Under the pieces are notes generated by a model that was given only the letters and a program-made list of their open reading frames with translations, was not told the DNA's origin and did no database searches. A stretch of 64,000 bases of DNA, from assembly GCF_907165205.1 (NCBI RefSeq), contig NC_058189.1, positions 39,520,270-39,584,269 of the forward strand, read 5' to 3'. The DNA comes from Coccinella septempunctata. Lineage: Eukaryota > Arthropoda > Insecta > Coleoptera > Coccinellidae. Positions within the stretch are counted from its first letter, which is position 1. The number at the start of each line of letters is the position of its first letter. Positions 1 through 12,070 of this stretch are shown one piece after another. A program made the position numbers and the translations under genes.

Positions 1-80
1 ATTGGTCATTTCTACACACGGTAAGTTGCAGAGTAAAAGTTTAAATATTGACAGAAGGATTACTGACTGGAAGTGAAACT

Positions 81-411
81 ATAGGTCCTTTCGTTTACAT
101 AAAAAGTGTAGCACTTTTCTACACTCGATTTGATTTACACCAGTGTAGAGGAGATGTAGTTTATCTACATCTCCTTCTGACTATGTGTAGATAAACTACA
201 CTTCCTCTACACTGGTGTAAATCAAATCGAGTGAAGAAAAGTGCTACACTTTTTATGTAAACGAAAGGACCTATAGTTATATAGGACACATAGTCAGAAG
301 GAGATGTAGATAAACTACATCTCCTCTACACTGGTGTAAATTCAATCAGCAAGCGAATACTAAAATCGAGTGTAGAAAAGTGCTACACTTTTCATGCAAA
401 CGGAAGGACCT
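81..411. repeat. Foldback repeat with extra arm copy
   Basis: Positions 82-148 and 204-274 are near-perfect inverted copies that share the GTGTAG-rich block and the outer TAGGTCCTTTCG end. A third, more diverged copy of the right arm follows at about 301-411 in direct orientation, with a short insertion near 348-365. The block codes for nothing. It looks like a foldback MITE that suffered a partial tandem duplication, and it lies in what should be the last intron of the upstream receptor gene. Confidence 0.75.
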
Positions 412-675
412 TATTTCATGAATTTTAAGTCATAGATAGGTAACAGTAATAACCTTTCCAACGTTTTCGAACACCAGATGTTTTGAAACAGTTGACAATC
501 AAATAAAAGAGACTAAACTCTATCATTACTATTCAGCAATTGATTCGTTGGCCAAACTCATATATGAATATCTTTTCATACTTCTATGCTTATGTCATGA
601 TTGTTGATATTTTTACATGATAATGAGATGAGTAATTGAATGATTAATTAATTTTAATTTTTTCGTTTATTGCAG

Positions 676-729
676 ATTGTGGCTTCGGCGACAACTTATA
701 TCATAATACTGGTCCAACTGAAGAAATGA
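676..729 (+). CDS. Last exon of an upstream gustatory receptor gene
   Basis: This 18-codon terminal exon follows a T-rich tract and a TTGCAG acceptor. It encodes IVASATTYIIILVQLKK and a TGA stop. Insect gustatory receptors end with a TYxxxxxQF-type motif in TM7, and the match here is TYIIILVQL. The exon is almost identical in length and phase to the last exon of the complete receptor at 10617-10670. The penultimate exon is not seen in bases 1-675, so it should lie upstream of the window. AATAAA occurs at 898-903 as a possible polyadenylation signal. What is seen is one exon only; the family assignment follows from its similarity to the neighbouring complete gene. Confidence 0.75.
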   Translation: MVASATTYIIILVQLKK

Positions 730-2102
730 AGTACCTATTTTTGCAACGGATCTGTAAAATTTTGCTTATATTCATTCATATATGAACTATAATATATTTA
801 AGTCAAGTGTTCTCAATCACATTAGATGGTTTGAAATATACTTATTTCTGTCTTCTATTTTTATCAGTAATGGATCTTTTGAAACGGGAAATATTTAAAT
901 AAATTCTGAATATTTTCAATAATTTCCATTTTATTTATACTGTAACTAATATGAATTGCTCACTGATATGAGGTAGTTCATCAATTTTATTTGCCGAATA
1001 AACAAGAATATTCCTGTTTGTGATATATAAAAAGACTGAGGTGGATGTTTTTTCTCTTGTTTTGCCAGACTAATGTGAATTGTTTTTTATCCTAGTCTCT
1101 CACCGAAAAAAAAAACAAATCATCAATTAGGTATAATAAAACAATATTTTCATTTTTATCTAATCCATTACGAGCTTTTTCTTTTCGAAATACCTTGTTT
1201 GCTACATTCATTTCCTGATTCCAAGGAGAAAGTATCCAATTCCAGAGTGAGTAAAAAATAAAGCACAAAATTTTGGCCTCGTATTTTTACTTTTTTGTAA
1301 AAAAAATTCGGAGAGCTCAAATTGTGTTTCGAATTATTAAACTCTTCATGTTTAATTGAGGAGTTTGTCATGCACCCTATACGAAGGGTAGAGGGTAGAT
1401 GACTTCAACATTTTTGGCAGAAACGAAAAAACCTATAGTTGCTGAGGAGAATTTGATCATTGATGAGTTTTCTCATCAAGTTTTTCTACAATGAAAAAAA
1501 TATTTTTAAACTTAGTGAATTCCTAGATTCACTTTCATATATTTCGAGGTCAATGACACAATTTAGAAGTGATAGATGTTTTTTAAGTGTCATAAAAGAT
1601 GCCTTTTTCGTTAGGCTGCACGTATTTGATGAAAGATGAAATGGTGTTGATTTTATGTACCTACATCTTTTTTGTAAAAGTGATTTATATTTCAATTAAT
1701 CAATTAGTATCCTATGAGAAATAGGCATGTCATCCACCTTGAAAAAAATGCAGAAAGTGAAAAATTCTAATTCAATAAATTCAATTTTTTTCACATAATG
1801 AGAAAATTGTTGATGCAAAAATTACCAAATCATCCTCATAAACAAAAGGTCTATCAATCTCTGACAAAAGAGGTCTTCTTCTAAAAAACTGAATCACCCT
1901 CCATCCCTCGTAGAAGGTGCTTCATGAACTCTCCAATGATAAAAACATTGTACTGTTCGAAAATTTTTCCACAAAATAGTAAATTGTCATTTTGTGCTTT
2001 ACTTTTTACTCACTCTGTATACCTAACTGAAACTCAGAGATACATAGTTCATCGTCGTGCAGTGCGAAAGCTGTTATTTTCATTGACTTCACCTCATTTG
2101 TG
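730..2102. other. Intergenic, possible decayed repeats
   Basis: No gene is supported here. A stretch reading 'tttgtgctttactttttactcactctgtatac' in part (about 1991-2023) is a rough inverse of about 1235-1270, so 1.0-2.0 kb may be an old inverted-repeat element. The small ORFs in it have no recognisable motifs. Confidence 0.4.
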
Positions 2103-3441
2103 ATGAAGCCTCTTATACCTAAATGGACACAGTGGATTTTTAGCATAAGTGGAATTTGTATATTGGAGAATGATAAGTTCAGAAATACAAAACTATTTTC
2201 AACGACCCTACTACATGTTATTGCCTGTTCGTATTCATTACGAATGTTCTTCTCGGTGCATTCGATATGGCGTCTAAGTGAGTTGATACAAATATATATG
2301 GCCTGTAGTTTAAAAAAAAATCTTATTCGTCATATCAAAATTAATTTCCAAATGAATTAAATGAAGTTTCTGCTTTTATAAGGCAAACTAGTTCAAACCC
2401 ATAATTAACAACCAAAAACAATAATCAACATTGGAAAATTTCGACGTTCCTGAAGAAAAACTCAACAATTCCCTATTTGTCTTGATTCGACGATATCACT
2501 AATTCAACTCGAAATTGATCTTTTTACCTCGCCTTGAAATAGCTGTCACGTGACAATGTTGGGTAGATTTTATTTCTTGCCTGAATTCGTATTATTATAA
2601 TATGCTGGAAGGAGCCCTTTTAATCAGGAATAAATCTTTATTGCTAAGAAGAAAATTACTAAAAGCCATACTCCAATTTTATTTTAGTGGAACCTTACAA
2701 GATTATTATTGCATTTTTTCAGCTTTTGGTGAAAGAGTAGTCTATTTCGTGAGAGTAGCAGATACGGTATGTCTCATCATAAGATGGGTATGGGCTGTTT
2801 TCAATAGCTCGAAGTATGATATTGTGATGAATAATATATGTCATTGGTATATCACTATGCGAAAGATGGGTAGAATGAAGAAGAAAAAGTTTGGATCTTT
2901 CATTCTGATAGTAATCTTCAACAATATGACGATACTCATACATTTGTGCCTCCAAAGAAAAAACCAATATTTGAAAATGTCGGATTTGATTTTTCCATTC
3001 TTCCTTACCACCAAACAAGCCTTACAGTGTGAGTTCCTGTTACTTACATGTGGAAATATCCAACAAATATTTCTCATTTTGAATAACAGAATATCAGATC
3101 AATATAAAAGAACAACTAACATATTAAGAACCATGAAAACTATGGTTCAGAAGAAGCAACTGTTAGATGCTCGAGATTTGAAACAAGAAATTTTGAATTT
3201 AAGGAAACTTTCAATGATTCATTACGAACTGATGGATTCAATGGTGAAACTACATTCCATAATGTCCTTAGATACGGCTGTTTGGATGGCCTCGAATTTC
3301 ATTGACCTTGTAACGAGTATATTCTTCGTAAGCACGGGGATGATTTCAAACAAGCTAAACTTGTTTAACGTTATATGGTTATTTTATGAAATATTCAAGA
3401 TCTATTCCATCATCGCGATTTGGAGCAGTGTATCTAATGAG
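2103..3441 (+). CDS. Gustatory receptor-like 5' unit (two exons, no own 3' exons found)
   Basis: Exon 1 runs 2103-2277 (an in-frame ATG at 2100 is also possible) and ends at GTGAGT. Exon 2 runs 2723-3441, from a TTTTTTCAG acceptor to GAG|GTAAGT. The phases (1, then 0) match the complete receptor at 5754-10670 exactly, and the ATG aligned with that gene is the one at 2103. The joined part is about 299 codons without a stop and carries TM1 to TM6 of a seven-helix receptor; shared blocks include PKWT, DKFRN, KFGSFILIV, KQALQCEF and ISDQYKR. I found no exon coding the usual GR C-terminus (TM7, TYxxxxxQF) between 3442 and 5753. It may splice to the shared 3' exons at 10390-10670, or it may be a 3'-truncated pseudogene. 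Receptors of this family are membrane chemoreceptors with the N-terminus inside the cell; the ligand cannot be read from sequence. Confidence 0.75.
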
Positions 3442-3572
3442 GTAAGTTTTCAATACCTAATCTTAAGAATTTGCACCCGAAATATATTGAAAAAAAACGG
3501 GTGTTGAATATCCTTTTGTGTTTTGGAAAATTTGTCAAACTTTTAGGGCCTGTATAACGTAAACTAGTAGTC

Positions 3573-3823
3573 TTAGATAATAAGAGACATGGACCGAGCA
3601 TTCCCTTTTCATCTGTGCATGAATACGGTCAAAAAAAGTGACAGGGAGAAACAGAACATCAGGTCAGCTAGTTGTCTTTTTGTAGAATTTTGATTTGTCC
3701 ACACTCACGCCTATGTCAACAGAAAAGGGACAGGTATTGCCTGCCGAACATTTCTCTCTTTCTATAAAATAGCCAATTTCATGATGGTATTGCTCAGTCC
3801 ATGTCTCTATGTCTATGTCCTAG
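3573..3823. mobile_element. MITE (about 250 bp)
   Basis: The ends are inverted repeats built around AGAGACATGGACYGAGCA (about 3583-3601 and 3793-3812 on the opposite strand). It is non-coding. Part of the same sequence recurs at about 59282-59330, which confirms an interspersed repeat family. It lies just downstream of the donor site of receptor exon 2. Confidence 0.65.
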
Positions 3824-4158
3824 ATAACGTGCGTTCAAAAAAATTCAAAAATACAATGACATGTGAAAGTGTGTTCGAGACCCAAAATATTATGAGATGA
3901 ATTATTGCAAATTTAGGTGACGAAAAATGTTCGATGTTGGATGTGTTTTAACTTTATCTACAACACAGATAACAGAGAGGAATCTTCCGAAATTAGAAGA
4001 GTCCATCACTCATAAAGAAAGAGTAGAAATCATGTTGTACAACAATAACGACAGTATATTCGTCAATGAGCAGAATCCCTTCAAAAATTTCGAAGTTGGG
4101 CATCTGAAACTTTTTTCAATATACCATTATTGCTTTCCTAAGGTGTGACAGGTCTTGT

Positions 4159-5034
4159 ATACACCGGGTTGCCCGCCCCAGACGCGGCGCTAATTTTGAG
4201 GGAGTAAATAGAGATATTTTGAAAATCTTTTCTTGTGGTGTGTAGGGTGTTCAAAAGCACAATTTAAAACTATTGTTATATATACAGAGTCAAAATATAG
4301 ACCAAAGCTACACTTTTTTAAATGTAACACTCTGTATTTGAACTCAAAAATGGAATGACAAGCTCAAATTATGATGATTTTCTTCAGATCACTTTATACC
4401 TTAGAAGGACCATTTACGAGACAATGGCGAAAATGGTTCATTAGTTTTGAATTAAAAATCGAAAATTGCTCAGAAATTATGAGGTTCAGATGTAGAAAAA
4501 TTTCATGAAGATTAATTTTTACGTTCAACGAGATATAGAAATACCGGGTGTGCCATTTCAAATAAGAAAGTTTTCGACGATTATTTGTAGTTGATGTTTG
4601 AGAATTAATTATGATCACTCTGTATATTCCAGAGTTGAAATTCTCTTTTATACATAGGAGTAGCCACTTTATCTACTCGAAAAAATTCTGTCTGTATCCC
4701 TGGCGTTTCTTCATTAATTGCTATTTAAAAAACTCCATATTTTCAACTTTTCACCAAATTCTCGTAAATGGTGCTTCTGAGCTATATAGTATTCTGAAGA
4801 AACTCATTATTGCTTGAGCTTGCCATTCCATTTTTGAGGTCAAATATAGGGTGTTACATTTAAAAAAGTGTAACTCTGGTTTATATCTTTGTTTTCGAAC
4901 ACCCTGTATATATGATAATAATTTTAAATTGTGCTTTCGGATGTCCTACACACACCACAAGAAAAGATTTTCAAAATATCTTTATTTACACACTCAAAAT
5001 GAGCTCCGCGTCTGGGGTAGGCCACCCGGTATAT
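4159..5034. mobile_element. Non-autonomous DNA element with long terminal inverted repeats
   Basis: About 240-bp imperfect inverted arms (4159-4400 and 4795-5034) begin TATACACCGGGT on the left and, read inward, TATACCGGGTGG on the right; each contains CCCCAGACGCGG. The 390-bp middle has no convincing coding sequence. A partial copy of the left arm is found at 43590-43760, so this is a family. The ORFs inside are by-products of the palindrome. It lies between the two receptor units. Confidence 0.75.
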
Positions 5035-5753
5035 TATAGGCCCGTCAGAAAACGACAGTCTCTTTATCTCAAGAGCGTGATAGCCTGTAGGTTTTTGTTC
5101 GTTTTGTTATTTGTTGTGTTTGCATAATTTTCTTGTTGAAAGTACAACTTTCGGCGATATGATAGTATTCTCATCTCTTGAAGTACCTACTTCCAGATGA
5201 GAGGTAAAATATTCGAAGATAAAGAAAGATGCACATCTTGTTTTCATAGTGAATCCTAAATTGATGATGCCAATACTTGATGAAAATTCATTATTGGACT
5301 TATATAGGATCATTTTGTGAAAATCGTATAATCTGTTTCAAGTTCAATTATGGATTTTCATCACGTATCGGCATCATGATTTCAATATTCGATCGAATCT
5401 GTACTTTTGGAATAATTGGAAAAATATTTTCTTTGTGTTGCTCTATTAACACTTGGATGAGCCAACCGGATGCTCTAATTAATTATCCTGAAAGGCACAA
5501 TATTTTTTTCTCATCCTATTCACGCACTAAAAGAAACACACAAATAATGAAGTTTGTTTCATAAAATAATATTTTCTCTTCAGCCTGTACATTATAAGCA
5601 TTCTCAGTCCAATACACCCATTTCCTTACATTCAATTCTTAATTCCATTCAGGAAGTTTTTTACTTCCAATCATAATATACCCCTGCAACTTCTAATATA
5701 AAAACTTCATCCTTCTGTGAATGCTGTAGCTTAATTGACTTACCTCGTTTGTA
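5035..5753. other. Intergenic, nothing recognised
   Basis: This is AT-rich sequence upstream of the complete receptor gene. The ORFs in it lack recognisable motifs, and no TATA or initiator element stands out. Confidence 0.4.
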
Positions 5754-8700
5754 ATGCAACCTTTCATACCTAAATGGACAATGTTGATTTTCAGAATAAG
5801 TGGCATTTGTCTGATAAAGAACGATAAGTTCAGAAATGTGACTATCCTACTACATATTATTGCCTTTTGGTTTTTCATACAAGGGTTCTCTTTCGTGCAC
5901 TCGTTATGGCTTCAAAGTGAGTAGAATAAAGAAAATCCAGCCCAAGATAAATACAATGACCCTTTAGTTTCAAAAAACTTATTCATCACGTCAAAATTTA
6001 TTAAAAAAAATATTTTATTACAAGAACTGACTGAACTGAAATGAAATTTCTTTATACGATATCACCAATCAGCAGCAAACTGTATCTACTTCTGTGATAT
6101 TTTCATAATCTGTATTTCCACTCTCCATCTCGTTCAAAACCCAACTCTTTTGGGAGACACCCTGCTATATTAAAGTTATAATTTTTTCGTCGCATATCTA
6201 ATAATCCCAAGACGAATTTGGAGTGTCACTTTACATATTATGAAATTAAAACTTCGATAATTATATTTCACACAAAGAAAAACCAATAAAATTTTTTTCA
6301 AACAGAAAGTAAGAAAAGCATACAATATAAAGTTCTACTTTTACTCAGAGTGAAGTATACTGATTTACATCGCTGGATAAGATGCTATTCTCCTTACTTA
6401 TTTCTATTCAACTTTTTTGTTTCACAAAACATGATCATTTAAAAATTTTTTGATATGTTGATGTATATTGAATATCTTTTTAACGACAAGGATTTTTGAT
6501 ATGCATGTGATGCATCCTTTGGGACTGGTCATATGCGCTATTATATTTTCTTACATCCAAAAGGGCGCAATGAAATTATACTCACGAACATTTCCGAATG
6601 TTCTGTGTTTGGTTGTGTGAATATTTTATTTTCAAATCCCTTTCAGCTTTCAACAAAAACATTGTTAAGGTCGTAAAGGTGTCAGAATTTATCTCTATCA
6701 CGATAGGATTAATATGGGCTGTTTTCAAAAGCTGGAAATATGATGTTTTATTGAATGATTTATCTCATCGTTATGCCATGATACGGAATATAAAGAAAAT
6801 GAAACCAAGAAAGTTTGGTTCCTTTATTCTGATAGTAACCTGCATAAACATGTCGTTATTCATAAATCTCGAAATACATAGACGCAAGATAGATTTCGAG
6901 AAATCGAACTTGAGTTTTCCATTTTTCGTTATCTACAAACAAGCCTTACAATGCGAGTTCCTGTCACTGATATGTGGAATTATCAAACAAATATATGTGA
7001 TTTTGAATTATGGAATATCAGATCAATATAAGAGAATAGTAAGGAGATCAAAATTGATGAAAAATGTACAAGATGAAAAGAACCAACTGTTATATGGTCG
7101 AGATTTGAAAAAAATAATTCTGAACTTGAGAAGACTTTCAAGGATACATTACGAAATTCTGGATTCATTGGTGAAACTAAATTCCGTGATGTCTTTAGAT
7201 ATTGCTGTTTGGATGACTTCGAATTTCATTAACATTGTAACAACAATTTTTTTCATCAGCATGTCGATGCATTCTGGGCAGCTAGCTGTGTTTCACTTTT
7301 TGTGGTTTTTCTTTGAATTATTCAAGGTTTATTTCATCAGCTCGATTTGGAGCGAAGTATCCGATGAGGTAAGTTTTTCATAACTATGAACAATCTTCAC
7401 CTTATAAAAACATCAGCAAGTTAACATTAGTTTTCTCTTGAAATGAAAATTTCAAAAATGAAGGATTTCAATGGTGTGCTGTTTCCAGTGTAACCGAAAG
7501 CTTCGTAGCTCTAAAAATATTTCAGGGAAAAATTTTACAGTCGAAAACCGCAACATGCAGCTCAAAATTGTGTATATGTTACGAGTTGAAAACTCGTTTT
7601 AAGTGAAAACGCTATTTCTCTATAGTCTATCCAAATCCGAGAGGCCAGCGTAAACAAACTGACTAACGCTTGATCTTATTTGAGGTACACTCCTCTTATT
7701 GGTCAAAGCTTCAGGAACGCCATGTGTGCAGGCGGGAGTAAGAAGCACCCTCCGCAGGACCGCATTACGTTTGATTCATTGATTGTATGCGAATTGTTGT
7801 GCAGAACTGCAGAGGTCATTCATTGCTTTTTCTTCCGTAAATTGGTTTATAGTTGTAGCAAGTTATTCAAGTTACAAGGATTTAATATAATGTTAAGTAC
7901 TGATACTGCTGAGGAATCGCGTGTTGACTTAAATCCTCCAAAACAGAGACGTCTGAAACGACACTTCAGTGCCGAGATAAAAGAAATGATTTTGAATACT
8001 TATAAAATTGAGATTATTCAAAATGCAGCAATGTGTTTAAAGGACGTAGAACTCCGAGTTGCTGAGAGACTTGGCATTGGAGCTCGAAGTGTTAGGAGAA
8101 TTATTGCCGAATACATAAATTCCGGTGTTCTATCACAGCCGGCAATAAACCAAAATCGGACCACCAAATGGGAGTCCTTATCAGATTTCGATAAAAATGT
8201 GATACGGCGAAAAGTTCACGAGTTTTTCTTTAGAAATGAACACCCGACTATAGAGAAAGTATTAAAAATAGTTAATGAAGACTTGAAATGCCAAATTTTA
8301 AGAAGAGTACCTTCTCTATTATATTGAAAAACTTAATTTCAAATATGGACGTCGCCAACGCAACAGTTTTTTAATGGACCGTGACGACATTAAATGTTGG
8401 AGAAAAAACTATTTCACGTAAATTAGGGCCTGCCGTGATGAAAACAGGAAGATTTACTACTTGGATGAAACTTGGGTAAATGCCGGTCATACTAAATCCA
8501 AAGTGTGGACCGATGAAACAGTTACATCTTCTCGGCAAGCGTTACTTGCTGGACTATCTACTGGATTAAAAAATCCGTCTGGTAAGGTCTTGAATTTTGA
8601 GTTTAACCCTCGGTTTCATAAATAAGCTTGATCAGAGAATCAACGATCGATTGACGGATGAACGTCAATTAGTCGATAAGTTGGTGATAAGCATTCTGAA

Positions 8701-10670
8701 TATCATTCTTGCACCAAATAATTATCTATACACGCCCATGTAATGATTCTCAACTGCTACTCCTCCAATATATTCGGAAATATGACAGTTTCAATGATTT
8801 CCTTCGGGAAATCGAATACCAAATCGTTGATCGAGCAATCAAAGTTTTGTGAAACTTGATGTAAGTACCTTTTTGGTGGAAAACAATTTCAACATTCTTT
8901 TTCAAATGAAGTGAATATATTTTTCCAGGCAAAGGGCAAAGAATTATTGTATGTCATATTGGCAGTGACACTGGTTTTTTAACTGGAGGACTATGGACTT
9001 TCCAATCCAAAAAAACTGGTGACTACCATGAAGAAATGGATGGTCAGTCCTTCGAAAAGTGGTTCGAGGGTATACTTCCTAAATTAGAGGAAAATTCTAT
9101 AGTAGTTATAATGCTCCTTATCATTCAAGGAAAATGGAAAAAATTCCTAACTCACAATTCAGAAAGAGTGATATCCAACAATCGTTGAGAGAGAAAATTA
9201 TTGATTTCACCCCTGACCTCATAAAAAAGCAATTGTTGCAGATAGTCAGGCAGAACAAAGAAAACTTCGAAAAATACATCGTGGATGAAACCGCAAAGGC
9301 CCAAAATATTACTATTCTTAGATTACCGTCCTACTACTGCGAACTGAACCCTATTGAATTGATTTGGGCCGATGTCAAGAATTTTGTGGCAGATAAAAAC
9401 ACCACATTTAAAATGGCTGACGTCCAAAATCTTTTTCAAGAGGCTCTCTCACGGGTTACTTCCGAAAGATGGAGAAAGTACGTGGAACATGTCAAACAAA
9501 AAGTTGAGGTGGACTTGTGGAAATTGGATAATATTATGGATGATATAACACCAGTCATCGTCAACTTAGAAGAAAGTTCTGCATCTTCTGAGGACACTAC
9601 GGACTAGTCCCTCTTCTCTTGCAAAAAATATTGTTACACATTTATATACATAGTATGTATTAAAGTGGAAACTTTAGATTAATTGTTCATTACTGAGACT
9701 CGTAGATAAGCATACATATTTTTCACCGGAATTGGAACACTCAAAAAGTTTTAAAATATAACGCTCTTGGAATAAAATTTATTAGTACACCTCTGCGTTA
9801 TCACGTTCTTGACGCGTGATCACTGCATGCTGCAATGTTTACAGCTGGCCTCTTGGATTTGGATATACTATAGTTGAAACCAGATTTCATCAATTGAACC
9901 CTTTAGAGAATACATGCTTCATAATAAGTCTTTAAGTCCTCCAAATAATGAAAAGTCGGATTGCATTGGTGTTTGTCCGTAAATTTGCAATAATTCAATT
10001 CGTGATATTTTTGTTCGGAAATACATGTTGAAAATAATATTATATTCTTCACTCGAGAGTACAACTACAGTAAGATGGACAAAAAAATCTGAATAGTACG
10101 ATTCTGATCCAAAGGTACTGGAAAATTTTGTTGACCCTTCAATGACGAATATTCATTGATTCTCTCTAAAACTCTGTTTTTGGTTGATATACAAATATCA
10201 AGGGTACTTTCTTCAAGGAAGAGCTTTGGGGAATATCAAGCACCGACTTCGATCAGTTATTGAATGCTCTGTATATCAACAAAACACCTTGATTGGATCA
10301 ACATATCGCAAGTTTTGATAGGAATAATGCACATGTTGTTTTCATTAACTTTTTATTGTAGAATGTTTGAAAATGTTCTAAAATTTCAGGCAAACAAAAG
10401 TGTTACTTTAATCCACGACATTTGGAATGAATATATGCAGAATGGGAGATTCCAGAGGGAACTACTGTATCTGAAGTATATTTGCATGAGGATGCATGCA
10501 ACAAAATTGAAACTCTCTGCATACGGATTCTTCCCTTTGGTCAAAACAATTCTGCACTCTGTATGTTTTAGCGATAAGATGAAAATACAAATTTTTTCAC
10601 AATTTTTTTATTACAGATTGTGGCTTCTTCTACAATGTTCATTATTATCCTCATTCAACTGAAAACATGA
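5754..10670 (+). CDS. Gustatory receptor-like seven-transmembrane protein, complete, four exons
   Basis: Exons are 5754-5916, 6647-7368, 10390-10560 and 10617-10670, all with GT...AG boundaries (GTGAGT, GTAAGT, GTATGT donors) and compatible phases 1, 0, 0. Joined, they give 369 aa without a stop, in the usual GR size range. TM1 lies in exon 1 (residues about 28-48). Exon 2 carries TM2-TM6, ending in FELFKVYFISSIW. Exon 3 carries the intracellular segment TLIHDIWNEY and the family-typical FxxLxxxxxxxxFxAxGFF-like stretch (LKLSAYGFFPLV). Exon 4 completes TM7 with FIIILIQL; the usual TY is TM here. Such proteins act as taste or contact chemosensory channels in sensory-neuron membranes. Intron 2 is about 3 kb because a dead DD82E transposon sits in it. 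The family call is based on architecture and motifs, not a search; the specific ligand is unknown. Confidence 0.82.
7623..9870 (+). mobile_element. DD82E Tc1/mariner-superfamily element (Sailor-like)
   Basis: The element is flanked by TA at 7621-7622 and 9871-9872. Its roughly 33-bp terminal inverted repeats start TAGTCTATCC on the left and, on the opposite strand, TAGTATATCC on the right, with a shared CCAAATCC core and GAGGCCAGC. It carries one decayed transposase in + orientation. Its position, inside intron 2 of a receptor gene and in the same orientation, means it is transcribed with the gene but removed by splicing. The 82-residue spacing between the second and third catalytic residues fits the described DD82E (Sailor) group of the IS630/Tc1/mariner superfamily. 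Confidence 0.8.
7890..9607 (+). pseudogene. DD82E transposase, inactivated
   Basis: The likely start is the ATG at 7890. The N-terminal part to about 8290 is a helix-turn-helix DNA-binding region (VAERLGIGARSVRRI). A frameshift near 8290, another near 8340-8350 and a TAA near 8419 follow. The first catalytic Asp is in YYLDETWVN (8464-8466). Between 8582 and 8928 the frame is interrupted by a segment with an intron-like donor (TCTG|GTAAGG) and acceptor (TTTTCCAG|GC); joining across it restores KNPSG-KGQRII. At 9108-9110 a 4-base deletion removes the second Asp before NAPYHS. The final 157 codons (9134-9607) include CELNPIELIW with the catalytic Glu. Counting from the lost Asp to this Glu gives 82 intervening residues. 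Two frameshifts, a stop and a lost catalytic residue make this non-functional. Confidence 0.8.
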
Positions 10671-10814
10671 GCCCCTATTGTTAGAAGACGAATGTCAAGG
10701 CGACACATCAATTGGGGTGTACTAGAAGTTGTTTAGTTAATATGCACCTCTTTTTCGAGTAGATACATAATAGTATCAATATTGTTGTGACCGAACTGTG
10801 CTGAAAAACCAAAG

Positions 10815-10820
10815 AATAAA
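10815..10820 (+). promoter_or_regulatory. Candidate polyadenylation signal of the receptor gene
   Basis: AATAAA lies 145 bp past the receptor stop codon. It is the first such hexamer downstream and there is no competing gene before it. Only the motif and position support it. Confidence 0.4.
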
Positions 10821-10882
10821 ATTTATGTTGTGCAAATGAATATATAGAGAAATATTTGTGTTGAAAAAAAGGCCTATTCTAG

Positions 10883-10994
10883 ATGATACATAAACTTAGA
10901 GCTTTTATTTTCGTCGATACACATCTATCAATCCAAGAGAAGTGGATTGGTATAAGGCCGATTGAATGGCCACTATGCTCCCCAGACTTCACAC
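10883..10994 (+). pseudogene. Tc1/mariner-like transposase fragment
   Basis: The frame from the ATG at 10883 reads WIGIRPIEWPLCSPDFTLW. This resembles the DDE-domain block RWIGxxGPIEWPxRSPDLTPLDFFLW common in insect Tc1/mariner-type transposases, just before the third catalytic position. Only about 37 codons remain; the sequence is cut off at 10994, where the left terminus of a P-like element begins, so the P-like insertion probably split it. Confidence 0.6.
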
Positions 10995-11950
10995 TATGGA
11001 GAGTAGAGAGAAGGAGAACGATCGCTGTTTTGAAACCACAGATTTTTTGTCCCCTAAAATATGTTCCAATAGGGTAGTTCATGCTTTTGCCAACAGGCGC
11101 GCTGGCCATCACGGGATGGCGAAATTTTGATTTAAACTAATTGTAGTTGGCTGAGTGAATTGTCTTCCTGGTGACAGATGATAAGAATATTATTGTTTTC
11201 AATTTTTGATAAGAGAACAACCATGGTGAAATGTTGAAGAGTGCGCTAGTGTAAGAGTGTTTTGGCATCGGAAAGAAAAGGAGAATAAAATTTCCGATTG
11301 CATTTTTGAGAGAAAATTGGAATAAAACCTCACCTCGAGAATCGATTCGGAATCAATTTGTGTGTCAAGAGCACTTTTGCGATGAAGATATCAAAAAGAT
11401 GATGGATTCATTATGAACGAAATCGAAATTGTCATCCCTCGTGAGAAGTGGACTCTTCTGAATAAGAATATCTAACCAATAAAACTACATGGTTCAGAAG
11501 TAGATATTCATGAAGCATTTTGTTGGCATAACATAATATATCGTTTATAACGGTTCTCAGCTGAGTATTGCAAACAGAATCTACTGTAATACCTAAGTTT
11601 TAAATCTGAGATTGCTACCTTTTGTTGTCTTGATGTGTACTACTCCTCACTGCGAATTTATACAATTTTGAAGATTACAGTAAACCAACTAAGATACTTG
11701 TTTTCAATAAACAATGATAAGCAAACGTAGGTAAAATTTTTTCGATTTTTTCTTTTGAATTTCATTGATTTCGTCATTTTTATGAATGAATGAAGCTCAT
11801 AACGTAGTCCCCTTTATTCAATGACTTGTATTTTATTGCATATAATTCAGAGAACTCATATTTAATATAGATTTGAAGAAAGGTATTTGAAAAATCATCA
11901 GAAAAACCACGATGACACATAAACTAAAATAAAATGAAGGCTGTTCATTT
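10995..11950 (+). mobile_element. P-like element, right-truncated copy
   Basis: The 30-bp terminus at 10995-11024 is identical to the left end of the element at 12577. Similarity to that copy continues along its whole length to about 11950, where this copy stops; it lacks the last 130 bp and the right terminus. A THAP-domain remnant starts at the ATG at 11223 and runs to about 11476. It shows the same stop codons as the second copy (TGA at codon 5, TAG at codon 9), plus a short deletion near 11287 and a frameshift after DIKK. The shared stops imply that both came from an already dead, non-autonomous source copy. Confidence 0.75.
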
Positions 11951-12070
11951 AACTCTTATAAAAATGGTTTTATATTTTCACAATGTTTTTAAAAAATCTA
12001 TCTTGATTAACCATTTTATGAAACAAAATTAATTAATTGATATAGGGCCATTAAATAGTGGCCTAAGTTA

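Noticed and set aside
3927..4148. ORF that might be the missing third exon of the first receptor unit
   Set aside because: It lacks a fitting phase-0 acceptor and does not resemble the exon at 10390-10560 (no HDIW or AxGFF-like block).
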